Part shown: in pieces, positions 42,413 through 52,446 of the stretch
Position numbering within the stretch: the stretch's first letter is position 1
Layout: the number at the start of each line of letters is the position of its first letter
Notes under the pieces: generated by a model
Databases searched by the model: none
Told to the model about the DNA's origin: nothing
The model's input: the letters and a program-made list of their open reading frames with translations, nothing else
Source: Oceaniglobus roseus
GTDB taxonomy: Bacteria > Pseudomonadota > Alphaproteobacteria > Rhodobacterales > Rhodobacteraceae
DNA length: 64,000 nt
Assembly (NCBI RefSeq): GCF_002869745.1
Contig: NZ_PNOS01000017.1
Coordinates: forward strand, 17,228 to 81,227
Direction: 5' to 3'
Made by a program: the position numbers and the translations under genes

Positions 42413-43430
42413 GCGCGTTCCGGTAGAGCGCCACCAGCCGCCGCGCCGTGTCGGGCGGCGGCGGCGCGCTGCCCGCGGCCAGCAGGAGGCGGCCGAAGAA
42501 TTGCACCGTTTCGGGGTCGGACAGCAGGCGGTTGATCTCCGTCCGCGCGGTTTCACGGGCCCCATGGTCGGCCGCGGCGATGCCCGGCAGGCCGCGGAGC
42601 CGGTCAAGCTCTGCCTTCGTGGCCTCGGTCCGGGAGAGGATCGAGGTGTCCTCAACGCTGTTGAAATTGCGCTCGACCCAGTAGGTCAGGTCGATTGCCT
42701 TGTCGGTGTGGTTCGGCAGGCCGCGGGCGCGCTTCAACAGGAAATCCCCGGCGGAGCGCACGGAATAGTGGTTCAGCTGCACGAGATCGGTCGCCAGCGG
42801 CCCGCCCCAGAGCATGATCTGGCCCTGCGACGCGGCGAAACTCTCCGGCAGCGCCCGGCCCGAGCCGTCGACCCATTTTGCATGCGTCACCAAAGACTTG
42901 GGCCGATGCACCCCCGGCTTGCCGAATGACCCGCGACGGTAGAGCGTCTTGAAGAACCGCGAAAGCGCGGGATAGAGTGCATTTTCGGGGATCGCTCGGG
43001 TGTAGGCCTCGGTGGTCAGGGATGCGGGCGGCATGGCATGGCCGTTGTGGCCGAAAAGGCGCCAGGGCAGGATAATGGCGTCGGCATCGGCGGCGGCGAT
43101 GAGAGCCGAGAAATCCTTGAGAGGCGGGCGGAGATTGAGGAACTCGTCGCAGTCGATGCAGGCGACCCACTCGGCCTCGGCATAGAGGGGATGGCCCGCG
43201 GCCTGGGCCAAGGCGGACCACTGGGGCGTCCGGCCTTCCGGCACCTGGTTCCGGACGTGGTGGAGGATCCCGGCGGCGGCGAGCAGGTCCAGGATGGTGT
43301 CGGTGCCATCCGTGCAATCGTTTGAATAGACAAGGAAATCCTCGACCCCGAGCGCGCGGTGGTGGGCGATCCACTCCAGCAGGTGGGGCGCCTCGTTGCG
43401 CATGGCGGTGACGATCACGGTGCGGCTCAT
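42399..43430 (-). CDS. Glycosyltransferase family 2 protein
   Basis: 343 residues. N-terminal VTAMRNEAPHLLEWIAHHRALG and SNDCTDGTD, then CIDCDEFLNL, where DCD is the metal/nucleotide-sugar DxD, and a conserved HRPK and NHYSVRS further on. This is the family-2-like group (PF13704 type) common in Rhodobacterales surface-glycan loci. It overlaps the upstream gene by ATGA. Donor and acceptor are unknown. Confidence 0.82.
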   Translation of the reverse strand: MSRTVIVTAMRNEAPHLLEWIAHHRALGVEDFLVYSNDCTDGTDTILDLLAAAGILHHVRNQVPEGRTPQWSALAQAAGHPLYAEAEWVACIDCDEFLNLRPPLKDFSALIAAADADAIILPWRLFGHNGHAMPPASLTTEAYTRAIPENALYPALSRFFKTLYRRGSFGKPGVHRPKSLVTHAKWVDGSGRALPESFAASQGQIMLWGGPLATDLVQLNHYSVRSAGDFLLKRARGLPNHTDKAIDLTYWVERNFNSVEDTSILSRTEATKAELDRLRGLPGIAAADHGARETARTEINRLLSDPETVQFFGRLLLAAGSAPPPPDTARRLVALYRNALRPE

Positions 43431-44323
43431 GCCGCTGCGTCCGGGTGATCCCAGTAGTCCTTGTAAAGCGGCTCCAGCGCGGCCATGCGGGCGGGGCCGA
43501 GGGTATCCTTCATGCGCTGCATCTCCGCCCTGAACTGCGGCCACAGGGGGCCGTAGCGGAAGGAATGATAGTGCAGGATCAGGGGGTTGGCGTCGGGTTC
43601 GAATGCGCGGTCCGAGATCGAGAAGTTGTAGGCGTCGGGCAGCACCTCATAGGCCAGCCCGAAGCGTTTCAGCGTCACCGGCAGCGCGATCTGGTCGAGC
43701 CAGGGGCGCTTCAGCGCCACCTTCACGTTCCAGTCGATCTCCCTCGCGGTGTCGATCCAGAGCTGAGGAAAGGACTTCTCCGCCTTAAAATCGCTGTGAA
43801 ATCCGACGAAGCCCGCGTTGAAGTACGGCAGGAACTCGATCCGCTTCTTGCGGGTCAGCCGGACGCGGTCCGCAGGCATGGGAAGGTCGAAATGGGCATA
43901 AACCCGGTCCCAGCGGTCGTTCTTCTTGCCCCAGCTCGGGGTGCCTTCGGGGACGACGGAAAGCGCACCGGGATGAAGGCGCGTCTCGAGATCGAGCGGC
44001 GCGACGCAGACCATGTCCGTGTCGAGGAAGACGTGCCCTTCGGTCTCGCGCGGCGCGGCGCAGGCGAACAGCTTGTTGCCGTGGGGATAGGGCTTCTTCC
44101 AGGCGGCGTCGTCGATCTGCAGGGCGCGCAGGTCGCAGCCGAGGCGGGAGAAGGCCTCCCGCGCCGCCTCCGGCATGGGGGGCGCGCCGGGACGGTCGGG
44201 GCAATAGGCGATCAGCCGGTAGCGGCCGGGATTATGGGCCTGCAGGGAGGAGGCAAGCAGCAGGCCCTGGGCTGTCAGGTGCGCGCCTTCGGTGATGAAG
44301 AAGACCGAGACGGCGGCGCTCAT
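43427..44323 (-). CDS. Putative glycosyltransferase (GT-A fold, DxD)
   Basis: 298 residues. YPHGNKLFACAAPRE and FLDTDMVCV (DTD as the likely DxD), WDRVYAHFDLPMP, FLPYFNAGFVGFHS and PWLDQIALPVTLKRFGL all recur in the protein at 47142-48023, so the two are paralogues on opposite arms of the cluster. It overlaps both neighbours by ATGA, forming a tight three-gene minus-strand operon. Exact specificity unknown. Confidence 0.72.
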   Translation of the reverse strand: MSAAVSVFFITEGAHLTAQGLLLASSLQAHNPGRYRLIAYCPDRPGAPPMPEAAREAFSRLGCDLRALQIDDAAWKKPYPHGNKLFACAAPRETEGHVFLDTDMVCVAPLDLETRLHPGALSVVPEGTPSWGKKNDRWDRVYAHFDLPMPADRVRLTRKKRIEFLPYFNAGFVGFHSDFKAEKSFPQLWIDTAREIDWNVKVALKRPWLDQIALPVTLKRFGLAYEVLPDAYNFSISDRAFEPDANPLILHYHSFRYGPLWPQFRAEMQRMKDTLGPARMAALEPLYKDYWDHPDAAA

Positions 44324-46194
44324 GCGCCCTTCTCCGCCAGGGTGGTCCAGGCGCCGCAGAGCATCGGGTCGAGCGGCAGGCGCGTCCGGTAGCCGAGCGA
44401 TGCCAGCACGGCCTCGAAGCTGTCGAGCTGCGCGAAGACCTCGCACCAGAGGCGGGCGTTCAGGATCAGGACCGGCGGCACCGGCGCCGCCAGCGCCGCA
44501 AGATGCGCCGGCGTGATCGCGGGATCGCCGAGGATCAGGACCCGGGGGGCGGTTCCGGTCACATGGTCGGCCAGGGCCGCGGGATCTGCCAGGGGCTCGG
44601 CAGAGAGGTGCAGCCGACCGCCGGGAATGATGCCGTTCCGGGCCCATATGGCCGTCAGGCTGCGGTGCAGCGCCTCGTCGGGCTCGCGGACATAAAGCGT
44701 CACGTCCGGCCGCGTCTTCGCCAGGTGGCCCGAGAGGAAGCCGACCCCTGCCCCGACCTCGCTCAGCACCGCGCCTTCGGGCAGCAGGCCCGAGAGGTTC
44801 CGTGCCAGGTTGCGCTCGAACTTCCCGGCCTCGACGTTCAGCAGCGCGGGCGGCGTGAAGAGGCGCGGATCGGCCGGAAGCTCCATCGTGTGGTTCGGGT
44901 GCCATTCCATCGGCGGCGACTGCGACAGGTCCGGCTTCCCCCGCACGTAGGCATCAACGGGGGCGATCATCCGCGCTTCGGCGGTTTTCTCCTTCTCCGC
45001 CGCGCGCTCCAGCCCCACGCGCTTTTCCACGTCGCTCATCTTGGCGGCGATCTTCTCGGGGTCGCGCTCCTGCGGCGGCCTGGCCTCGACCCGGGTGATC
45101 GGCACTGCGCTTGCCGCCCTCAGTTGCGCGACGAAGGCGTCGTATTCGGGCGTGCCCTTGAACTCGGCCAGCCGCGCCTCGGCCCGCTCGACCGCGGCGA
45201 AGTGGAGGCGGTGCAGCACGGGGTCGGTCAGCAGCCCCTCGAAGATCGCGCGGCGGCGGTCGGAGTAGCGCAGCATCGTCTCGTCGCGCACCTCGTTGCG
45301 GTCCTGCAAGCTCCAGTAGCCGTCGTTGTACTTGTCCTTCTTGTTGTTCACGTTACCGCGGAACTTGCGGATCGCGTAGCTGTCGATCGACTTCACCGCG
45401 TAGTGGTTCATCTGCGCCCAGTCGTAGCCCACGGTCCTGACGATCGAGCGCCAGCCGCGGAACTTGAAATACGCCTCCATCTCGCGGCCCGAGCCGTTCA
45501 GCCACTTGATGGTGTTCGGATAATCGGTGTCGAGCACCTTGTTCTTCATCTTCGGGCGGTGGATGCCGAGCTTCCATGCTTCGGGGTCGAACCGGAACAG
45601 CGTCTTGACCCCCCAGCCCTTGTTCCACATCGGCGGGGCGGCGCAGAGGTACTGCTCGGTCACGAAGTCCCGAGACCAGTCCACCACGCCGCCCGATCCG
45701 AAGATCCGCCAGGTGATGACCATGCCGTTCGCGCCCTGCGCCTCTATCCCGTCGATCAGCCCGTCGAGCGAGCCGTCGCCGTGGCGGATCGACAGGAACT
45801 CGTCGGCGTCGAAGACCAGAACCCAGTCGCTGTCCGTCACCTGCGGTTCGACCTGCGCGTGCTTGATCGCCGAGGGCTGGGGCTTGATCCCCTTCGGAAT
45901 CACGTTCCGGCGGTGATGGGCGAGCCCAAGCTCTTCGAGCCGGATCAGCATGTCGTCGGTGCCGTCGGAGCAGTCGTTGGTGTAGACCACGAGATCGGTG
46001 AAGCCGACGGTCAGGTGATGTGCCACCCATTCGAGGACGAAGGGCCCCTCGTCCTTCATCATCGACACGGCCGTGACCTTGCCGTGGCGGCTGACGTTCT
46101 TCTGCGGCAGGGCCGGATGGCTGCGGACGTTCATGGCGCGGAAGCCTGCAAGATATCGGTCCCCTGCCCTGAAATTTTCATTTTTCTTCACCAT
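44320..46194 (-). CDS. Two-domain protein: family-2 glycosyltransferase plus methyltransferase-like domain
   Basis: 624 residues as drawn. The N-terminal half has VSMMKDEGPFVLEWVAHH, TNDCSDGTDDML and VFDADEFLSI (DAD), related to the gene at 42399. Residues ~490-620 look like a class I methyltransferase fold (LSEVGAGVGFLSGHLAK), though the later motifs are weak, so it may be a degenerate or regulatory domain. A charged segment (~400-450) links the two. Neither the ATG at 46194 nor one at 46134 has a clear ribosome-binding site. First gene of the minus arm. Confidence 0.78.
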   Translation of the reverse strand: MVKKNENFRAGDRYLAGFRAMNVRSHPALPQKNVSRHGKVTAVSMMKDEGPFVLEWVAHHLTVGFTDLVVYTNDCSDGTDDMLIRLEELGLAHHRRNVIPKGIKPQPSAIKHAQVEPQVTDSDWVLVFDADEFLSIRHGDGSLDGLIDGIEAQGANGMVITWRIFGSGGVVDWSRDFVTEQYLCAAPPMWNKGWGVKTLFRFDPEAWKLGIHRPKMKNKVLDTDYPNTIKWLNGSGREMEAYFKFRGWRSIVRTVGYDWAQMNHYAVKSIDSYAIRKFRGNVNNKKDKYNDGYWSLQDRNEVRDETMLRYSDRRRAIFEGLLTDPVLHRLHFAAVERAEARLAEFKGTPEYDAFVAQLRAASAVPITRVEARPPQERDPEKIAAKMSDVEKRVGLERAAEKEKTAEARMIAPVDAYVRGKPDLSQSPPMEWHPNHTMELPADPRLFTPPALLNVEAGKFERNLARNLSGLLPEGAVLSEVGAGVGFLSGHLAKTRPDVTLYVREPDEALHRSLTAIWARNGIIPGGRLHLSAEPLADPAALADHVTGTAPRVLILGDPAITPAHLAALAAPVPPVLILNARLWCEVFAQLDSFEAVLASLGYRTRLPLDPMLCGAWTTLAEKGA

Positions 46195-46322
46195 ACCAAC
46201 GTCGGATCGCCGGAGACAACCGGCGTGTCCGCCGTGACAATACAAGGGCTTTCGGGCAGGGTTGTGGCAAAACAAGAAACCGATGCGGGCTTTTCCCACG
46301 GCCTGCGGATCGAGAGGCAAGA

Positions 46323-47138
46323 ATGGCAAGTCCCGAACGGCGCCCGGTCGCCTCGCTCTGGATCGGCACGCGGCTGCAGTACCTGAACCAGGTCTGCCTG
46401 CTGTCCCACGTGCAGCAGGGCCATCCGACGACGCTCTACTGCACAGACACGGTCGAGAACGTGCCCGAGGGCGTGATCGTGCGCCCCGCGTCCGACATCA
46501 TGGAGATCAACCGCGAGGTCGTCGCGGCCACCTCTGCCTCGTTCCTGTCGAACGTGTTCCGCTACAAGATGATCCGGAAGACCGACGAGATCTGGATCGA
46601 CTGCGACGCCTTCTGCCATCGCCCCTTTCCCGACGACATCGACCATATCTATGCCGGGCACGGGTTTCGAGGGGCGCTGAACTGCGGCGTGGTGAAGATC
46701 CCGCAGCAGGGGGCGCTGATGGACGCGCTGCTGGACTACTACGACAACCTGCCCCCCGCGCCGCCCTGGTTTAACAAGAACCAGAAGAAGCGGCTGGCGC
46801 GCCAGGACGAATCGCTGCCCCACGCGGTGAAGATCTACAACGCCGAGCGGACGGCCTTCGGACCGCAGGCCTTCACCTGGTTCGCCCAGCAGACGGGCGA
46901 CTACGAGAAGGCGATGACGCCCGAATACCTCTACCCGGTGCCGTTCCAGCTGAACGACATCTTCTACGACCCCCACGGCCGGGTCGAGGGCTGGATCACC
47001 GACAACACCCTGTCGGTGCACCTCTATACCAACGGCACCCGCCCCTGGTGGCGCAAGAACGTGCCGCTCGAGAACTCCTATGCCTGGCGGATGGCGAGGC
47101 AGACCGGGGTGGACCCCGCGCTGGCGCTGGAGGACTGA
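46323..47138 (+). CDS. Putative glycosyltransferase, DxD type
   Basis: 271 residues. LWIGTRLQYLNQVCLLSHVQ, RYKMIRKTDEIWIDCDAFC (DCD as DxD) and GALNCGVVKIP suggest a GT-A fold of the kind that includes alpha-1,4-galactosyltransferase-like and capsule enzymes. First gene of the plus arm; the 128 bases to the minus arm contain a small GCCGG/CCGGC hairpin (46210-46227 area) and both promoters, which I could not place. Confidence 0.65.
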   Translation: MASPERRPVASLWIGTRLQYLNQVCLLSHVQQGHPTTLYCTDTVENVPEGVIVRPASDIMEINREVVAATSASFLSNVFRYKMIRKTDEIWIDCDAFCHRPFPDDIDHIYAGHGFRGALNCGVVKIPQQGALMDALLDYYDNLPPAPPWFNKNQKKRLARQDESLPHAVKIYNAERTAFGPQAFTWFAQQTGDYEKAMTPEYLYPVPFQLNDIFYDPHGRVEGWITDNTLSVHLYTNGTRPWWRKNVPLENSYAWRMARQTGVDPALALED

Positions 47139-47141
47139 CGG

Positions 47142-48023
47142 ATGGCGCGTCCGGTCCTGACCTTCGCCTATATCGTCGAGCCGCCGAACTACCAGATCTT
47201 CGCCTGCACCCTGCTGGCCTCCTTGCGGAAGACCTGGGGGCCGGAGGTGGCGGCGGTCGGGTACTGCCCGGCGCACAGGTGGGACGAGTTGCATCCCTCG
47301 GTGCTGAAGGCGCACGAGATGATGGGCGCCGAGCTGCGGCCGATGGTGACGGAAGGCATGTGGGACACCGACTATCCCCACGGCAACAAGATCATCGCCG
47401 CGATGCAGCCGCGCGATTCGGAGTTTTCCGCCTTCGTCGATTCCGACGTCCTGTTCCTGGCGCCGAACGTGCCCGAGAACATCGCCAGGGCGGGCCATGT
47501 CTCCTGCTCCATGGCGGCCTCGATGACCTGGGCCGAGCAGAGCATCTGGGACCGGATCTATGGCGCCTTCGACATGCCGGTGCCCGAGGAACGGCTGCAC
47601 CTCATGCGCCGCTCGACCGAGCCGGTGGTGCCCTATTTCAGCGCCGGCCTCGTCGTCTTTCCGGAGAACGGGGCGCAGCGCTTCCCGGATGTCTGGTACG
47701 ACACGGCCAGGACGCTCGACCGGGACGAGGGACTGGAGAACCGCCGCCCCTACCTCGACCAGATGAGCCTGCCGGTGGCGATCCGGCGGGCCGGGCTCGA
47801 CTGGAACATCCTGCCCGAGGAACAGCACTACATCATGGGCGGCAAGATAAGGGGCGAGCCGCTGCCCGATGACCGCACGATCTTCACCGTGCACTACCGC
47901 AACAACGGGGTGCTGAAGGAGATCGGGATGCACAAGACGGCCCGGGCCATCCTGCGGGAACAGGTGGGCGTGCCCTTCGTGCGGCGGCTGACCGACACCG
48001 AGGACCGGTCCGAAACGGCGTGA
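47142..48023 (+). CDS. Putative glycosyltransferase, paralogue of the minus-arm enzyme
   Basis: 293 residues. YPHGNKIIAAMQPRD, FVDSDVLFLAPNV (DSD), WDRIYGAFDMPVP, VPYFSAGLVVFPE and PYLDQMSLPVAIRRAGL line up step by step with the protein at 43427-44323. They are probably a duplicated transferase with different acceptor or donor. It starts 3 bases after its neighbour's stop. Confidence 0.7.
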   Translation: MARPVLTFAYIVEPPNYQIFACTLLASLRKTWGPEVAAVGYCPAHRWDELHPSVLKAHEMMGAELRPMVTEGMWDTDYPHGNKIIAAMQPRDSEFSAFVDSDVLFLAPNVPENIARAGHVSCSMAASMTWAEQSIWDRIYGAFDMPVPEERLHLMRRSTEPVVPYFSAGLVVFPENGAQRFPDVWYDTARTLDRDEGLENRRPYLDQMSLPVAIRRAGLDWNILPEEQHYIMGGKIRGEPLPDDRTIFTVHYRNNGVLKEIGMHKTARAILREQVGVPFVRRLTDTEDRSETA

Positions 48024-48035
48024 GGGGAGGTGCAG

Positions 48036-48731
48036 ATGGGCGTCAGCCTGATCCCGGCGATGTTCCTCGCGCGCAACGCCCGCCACGTCACGGCGACCGG
48101 CACGGGGCTGATCCTGGGGCGGCAGAGGATCCACATGCCCGAACGCACCCTGGACCGCTTCGTCGCCGCGGCGACGCTTCACGGCTTCCGGCTGAGCCGG
48201 GAGGAGATCACCCAGCCCGACGGCTTCACCGAGACGCTGTTCGCCGCGCTCGGCTATCCCGCGATGCAGGCGATGGACTTCACCGCGAAGGAAGGCGCGG
48301 AGCACATCCGCGATCTGAACCGCCCCGTCCCCGCGTCCCTGCACGAGGCCTTCGACGTGGTGATCGACGGCGGCACGACCGAGCACATCTTCTACATCGC
48401 CCAGGCGCTCGACAGCTGCCATGCGATGCTGAAGCCCGGCGGCGTGATGCTGTCCTATGTCGCCTGCGACGGCTGGTTCGGCCACGGATTCTTCCAGACC
48501 GGCCCCGACGTGCCTTGGCGCTACTGGCACCATGCGCGGGGCTACGAGATGCTGGAGGTGTCGGTGGTCGCCCGCCGCCACCCCCGCAAGATCGTGCCTA
48601 TCCCCGATCCGACGGGCCGTCACCGCGGCGGCGAGATGGCGTTCAGCGGGCCGCAGATGCTGCTTTACGCCTGCCGCAAGCCGCTGGAGGCGCCCCCCTA
48701 TTCCCCGCCCATCCAGGGCCACTATGCATGA
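48036..48731 (+). CDS. SAM-dependent methyltransferase-like protein
   Basis: 231 residues; the ATG at 48036 follows GGGGAGG, which rules out the GTG six bases earlier. FDVVIDGGTTEHIFYIAQAL and MLKPGGVMLSYV correspond to late strands of a class I methyltransferase, but the classical GxGxG motif I is missing, so it may be a partial or divergent member. Its target is probably the glycan built by its neighbours. Confidence 0.6.
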   Translation: MGVSLIPAMFLARNARHVTATGTGLILGRQRIHMPERTLDRFVAAATLHGFRLSREEITQPDGFTETLFAALGYPAMQAMDFTAKEGAEHIRDLNRPVPASLHEAFDVVIDGGTTEHIFYIAQALDSCHAMLKPGGVMLSYVACDGWFGHGFFQTGPDVPWRYWHHARGYEMLEVSVVARRHPRKIVPIPDPTGRHRGGEMAFSGPQMLLYACRKPLEAPPYSPPIQGHYA

Positions 48732-48738
48732 GGCTGCC

Positions 48739-49461
48739 ATGACGGATGCCACGGAAACCCCGGCGACGGGCGAGGCAGAGGCCGCCGACGCGCCCGCCTC
48801 GAAGGCCGAGCGGCAGGCGCAGAAGCTGATCCGCCGCCAGAAGCGCAACCTCAGGAAGGCCGGGGCCGAGGGCTTCCTGCGGGGGGTCTGCGCGATGCTG
48901 AAACCCGGCGACCTCGCGCTCGACTGCGGGGCGAACATGGGCGTGGTCACAGCGCAACTGGCCGCCACCGGCGCCGACGTCGTCGCCTACGAACCCGACC
49001 CCTTCGCCTTCGCCCGCCTGGCCGAGCGCTTCGCCGACACCCCGAACGTCACGCTGGTCAACGCGGCGGTGGCGGCACGGGCGGGCACCGTCACGCTGAT
49101 GCGGGCCGAGAACTTCGACGCCAACCCCGAGGGCGCCTCGGTCAAGTCGACGATCCTCGACGGCGGGCGCGCCATCGACGCGCGGAACGGGATCGAGGTG
49201 CCCTGCCTCGACTTCCTCGAGATCCTGCGCCGCGAGTCGGCCGCGCGCGGCCCGGTCGCCTTCGTGAAGATGGACATCGAGGGGGCCGAGCTGGAGATCC
49301 TCGAGGCGATGGTCGGCGGCGATCTGTCCGCCGGCGTGCGCTGCCTTGTCGCCGAGACCCACGAGCGCAAGTTCCGTGACCTGCGCGACCGGTTCCGCGC
49401 CCTGCGCAAGACCGTCTCGGAGGATCCGCGGCTCGGCCACATCAACCTCGACTGGATCTAG
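48739..49461 (+). CDS. FkbM-family methyltransferase
   Basis: 240 residues. Motif I LALDCGANMGVVTAQLA, EPDPFAFARL (ribose-binding acid) and VKMDIEGAELEILEAM, the FkbM hallmark. A Lys/Arg/Gln-rich N-terminal helix (KAERQAQKLIRRQKRNLR) is typical of the Rhodobacterales versions. FkbM enzymes O-methylate sugars or polyketides; a surface sugar is likely here. An in-frame ATG at 48724 is an alternative start. Confidence 0.85.
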   Translation: MTDATETPATGEAEAADAPASKAERQAQKLIRRQKRNLRKAGAEGFLRGVCAMLKPGDLALDCGANMGVVTAQLAATGADVVAYEPDPFAFARLAERFADTPNVTLVNAAVAARAGTVTLMRAENFDANPEGASVKSTILDGGRAIDARNGIEVPCLDFLEILRRESAARGPVAFVKMDIEGAELEILEAMVGGDLSAGVRCLVAETHERKFRDLRDRFRALRKTVSEDPRLGHINLDWI

Positions 49462-49598
49462 GCACCGGCCTCTGGCGGGAGTCCGCCGGAACCAGAAAAT
49501 GACCAAGTTTGATCTTAATGACAGGCGGATAGGGTGCGATGCTACGCCGACGCCCCCATATCGGGACGACAGACCGGACAACGAAAGCGACAGACGTG

Positions 49599-50579
49599 AT
49601 GGACCAGACGGAAGGCGACCTGCTGGACGAGGATGACGACGACGACGATCCGGGGAGCGTGGATACGCTCAACGCCTTCGCCTATGCGCTGACGCCGGAC
49701 CACTTCGTCTCGTTCCGCCGCGAGGGCCCCGCCCTGCTGGTCAGTTTCGAGATCGAGACGGATCCGGCCATCGCGCTGAAATCCCGCCGCTCGCGCCTTG
49801 CCGGGCTGGTCGAGGACATGGCGTGGTCGCATCTCGTCGTCACCTCCCGCCGGCCCTCGCTGTTCCGCGCGCCCGAGATCGTCACCTTCTTCGACGCGCT
49901 GGTGGACGGCACGCTGCTGGACCAGTTCGACGACGTGCTGTTCTACGGCGAGGGCTGCGGCGGCCATGCCGCGCTGTCCTACGCGCTCGCCGCGCCGATG
50001 AGCCGGATCCTCGCCATAGCGCCCCTCGTGGGGCTCGACGGCGCGGGTCCGGTGGACGATCCCCGCCTGGGCCTGCCCGAAGGGGCGCAGGTCGGCGGCC
50101 GCTATGCGCCGGACACCGCCAGCCTCGCCGTGGCCGCGGCGGTGCACCTGGTGCTGGACCCGGCCCAGCCGCAGGACCTTGCGCAGGCGGGGGCCGTGGC
50201 CGGAGAGCGGGTGCAACCGCTGTTCGTGCGCGATCCCGGCGCGCCGCTCCCCGCCGCCCTGGCCGAGCTCGGCATCCTGGACGAGATCATCGGCATGGCG
50301 ATGGAAGGCAGCCTCGACGGGCCGTCGTTCTACGGCACGCTGCGCAAGGCGCGGCGGGACGATCCGGCCTACCTGCGGCGGCTGACCGCGCGGCTCATCG
50401 AGAAGAACCGCCTGCTGCTCGAGGCGCTGGCGGTGCGCAACGTGGCCGAACGCACGGGGCGCAAGCGTTTCGCCAAGCGGCTGGAACATCTTGAGGCGCG
50501 CCTCGCCGAGCAGGGCCAGACGCTGCCCCCCGCCCGAAGCCGCCCCGTCGACCGGGCTCCGGGAGGCTCCGCGACCTGA
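49599..50579 (+). CDS. Uncharacterised protein with acidic N-terminus
   Basis: 326 residues from the ATG at 49599 (49539 is an alternative with a GGATAGGG upstream). An N-terminal acidic run with six Asp in a row (residues ~10-18) is followed by a domain with LLVSFEIETD, DDVLFYGEGCGGHAALSYAL and RILAIAPLVG. The G-E-G-C-G-G turn resembles an alpha/beta-hydrolase nucleophile elbow with Cys in place of Ser. The C-terminal ~50 residues are basic and helical. I do not recognise a function; position suggests a link to the glycan genes. Confidence 0.7.
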   Translation: MDQTEGDLLDEDDDDDDPGSVDTLNAFAYALTPDHFVSFRREGPALLVSFEIETDPAIALKSRRSRLAGLVEDMAWSHLVVTSRRPSLFRAPEIVTFFDALVDGTLLDQFDDVLFYGEGCGGHAALSYALAAPMSRILAIAPLVGLDGAGPVDDPRLGLPEGAQVGGRYAPDTASLAVAAAVHLVLDPAQPQDLAQAGAVAGERVQPLFVRDPGAPLPAALAELGILDEIIGMAMEGSLDGPSFYGTLRKARRDDPAYLRRLTARLIEKNRLLLEALAVRNVAERTGRKRFAKRLEHLEARLAEQGQTLPPARSRPVDRAPGGSAT

Positions 50580-50603
50580 CGCGGGCCTCGCCGCACGCTG
50601 CCA

Positions 50604-50641
50604 GCTTCTTCCTTGCCCAGATACTCCCGCCGGAGGCGTCC
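50604..50641 (-). repeat. Dispersed intergenic element, copy B
   Basis: On the minus strand this reads GGACGCCTCCGGCGGGAGT, then ATCTGGGCAAGGAAGAAGC. It is nearly identical to the element at 60518-60554. Such elements are scattered between genes in Rhodobacterales. This copy lies between the convergent glycan-cluster end and ureG, where it may help termination. Confidence 0.6.
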
Positions 50642-50678
50642 CGCCCCGTCCGCCCGCGCAACGCCCGGGCGACGCGGC

Positions 50679-51322
<644 letters not shown>

Positions 51323-51326
<4 letters not shown>

Positions 51327-51949
51327 GTGCGGAAGATCCTCACGGGCAGGGTTTCGTGCAGCATCGCGGCCAGGTCGGCGCCGGGGACGCAGGCGGTGAT
51401 GTCGTCCAGTTCGAGTGTGGCGGCGCGGGCGGCGGTGTCGCGGATCGCCGCGTGCAGGTCGGCCAGCACCCGCTGCCCCTCGGTCTGGCCGAGGGGGACG
51501 AAGCGGACGGCGGCGGAGACGAGGTTCGCCATCATCGCGTGGAGGTAGAGGGCGGCGATCCGCTCGGGGCGCAGCGGCAGGCCGCGCGCCGCGATCCCCA
51601 CGGCGACCGGCAGGGCAAGCCCCTCGGGCACGGGCGTGCCGAGGGCGGTGACGGTGCGCGCGAAGGCGGTGCCCTGGGCCTCGGTCTCGTCCCGGCGTTC
51701 GCGGGAGGTGGCGAGGGCGCGGGCCGTGTCCGCCGTGTCTTCGCCCCGGAGCGTGGCGCAAAGGAGCGTCGCGTCGGCGAGACCGCCACCGCAGGTCAGG
51801 ATCCGGTCGAGCCAGCGCGCGAGGTCGCCGGCGCATGTCACCTGCCCCGCGGCGACGGCCTGCTCCAGCCCGTGGGAATAGGCGAAGGCACCCAGCGGGA
51901 AGGCCGGGGAGAGCCACTGGGTGAGGGTCAGCAGCGCCGCGTCAGTCAT
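51323..51949 (-). CDS. ureF: Urease accessory protein UreF
   Basis: 208 residues, all-helical. The ATG at 51949 gives the usual N-terminus [23 protein letters not shown] (read as consecutive segments), with the family's F-P-x-G-x-x-x-x-S-H-G-L-E pattern. UreF bridges UreD and UreG in the activation complex. It overlaps ureE by 8 bases and ureG by 4. Confidence 0.95.
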
Positions 51950-52424
51950 GGTGGTGATGGTGGTGTCCCGGTTCCGGCCCGTGATCGTGGCCGAGCGTCC
52001 GGCCGTGGCCATAGGCCCCGCCTTCGGGCCGGAACGGCGCCTCGATCCGGTGCAGGTATGCGCCCAGCCGTTCCAGCATCGCGGCCAGCACGTGATCCTC
52101 GCGGATCAGCAGGCGATCCTGTTCGATCTGGCAGGGGGTGTGGCGGTTGCCGATGTGCCAGGCGAGCCGGGCGAGGTCGGGGGCGGTGATCTCGATCAGC
52201 GGCTCGGGGGCGGCACGGACGGCGACGATGGTGCCGTCGTCCAGTTCCAGCGCGTCCGCTTCCGTCAGGCTGACGGTCTCCGGCAGGTCCAGCAGGAACG
52301 ACAGCCCGGCGGCCGTGGTCAGGCGCTTGCGGCGCAGGAAACGCGCGTCGTAGTCGAGCGCGATGTGATCCTGCGCCTTCTCCGGGGCGGGCACGATGCG
52401 GGTGGCGCGGGGCAGCTGGCTCAT
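51942..52424 (-). CDS. ureE: Urease nickel metallochaperone UreE
   Basis: 160 residues. N-terminal peptide-binding domain, then AWHIGNRHTPCQIE holding the conserved nickel histidine, LIREDHVLAAML, and a C-terminal His-rich tail ending in six histidines and Asp. UreE brings Ni2+ to UreG. Confidence 0.95.
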   Translation of the reverse strand: MSQLPRATRIVPAPEKAQDHIALDYDARFLRRKRLTTAAGLSFLLDLPETVSLTEADALELDDGTIVAVRAAPEPLIEITAPDLARLAWHIGNRHTPCQIEQDRLLIREDHVLAAMLERLGAYLHRIEAPFRPEGGAYGHGRTLGHDHGPEPGHHHHHHD

Positions 52425-52446
52425 GCCGGCCGCCCCGTGGCGCGGA

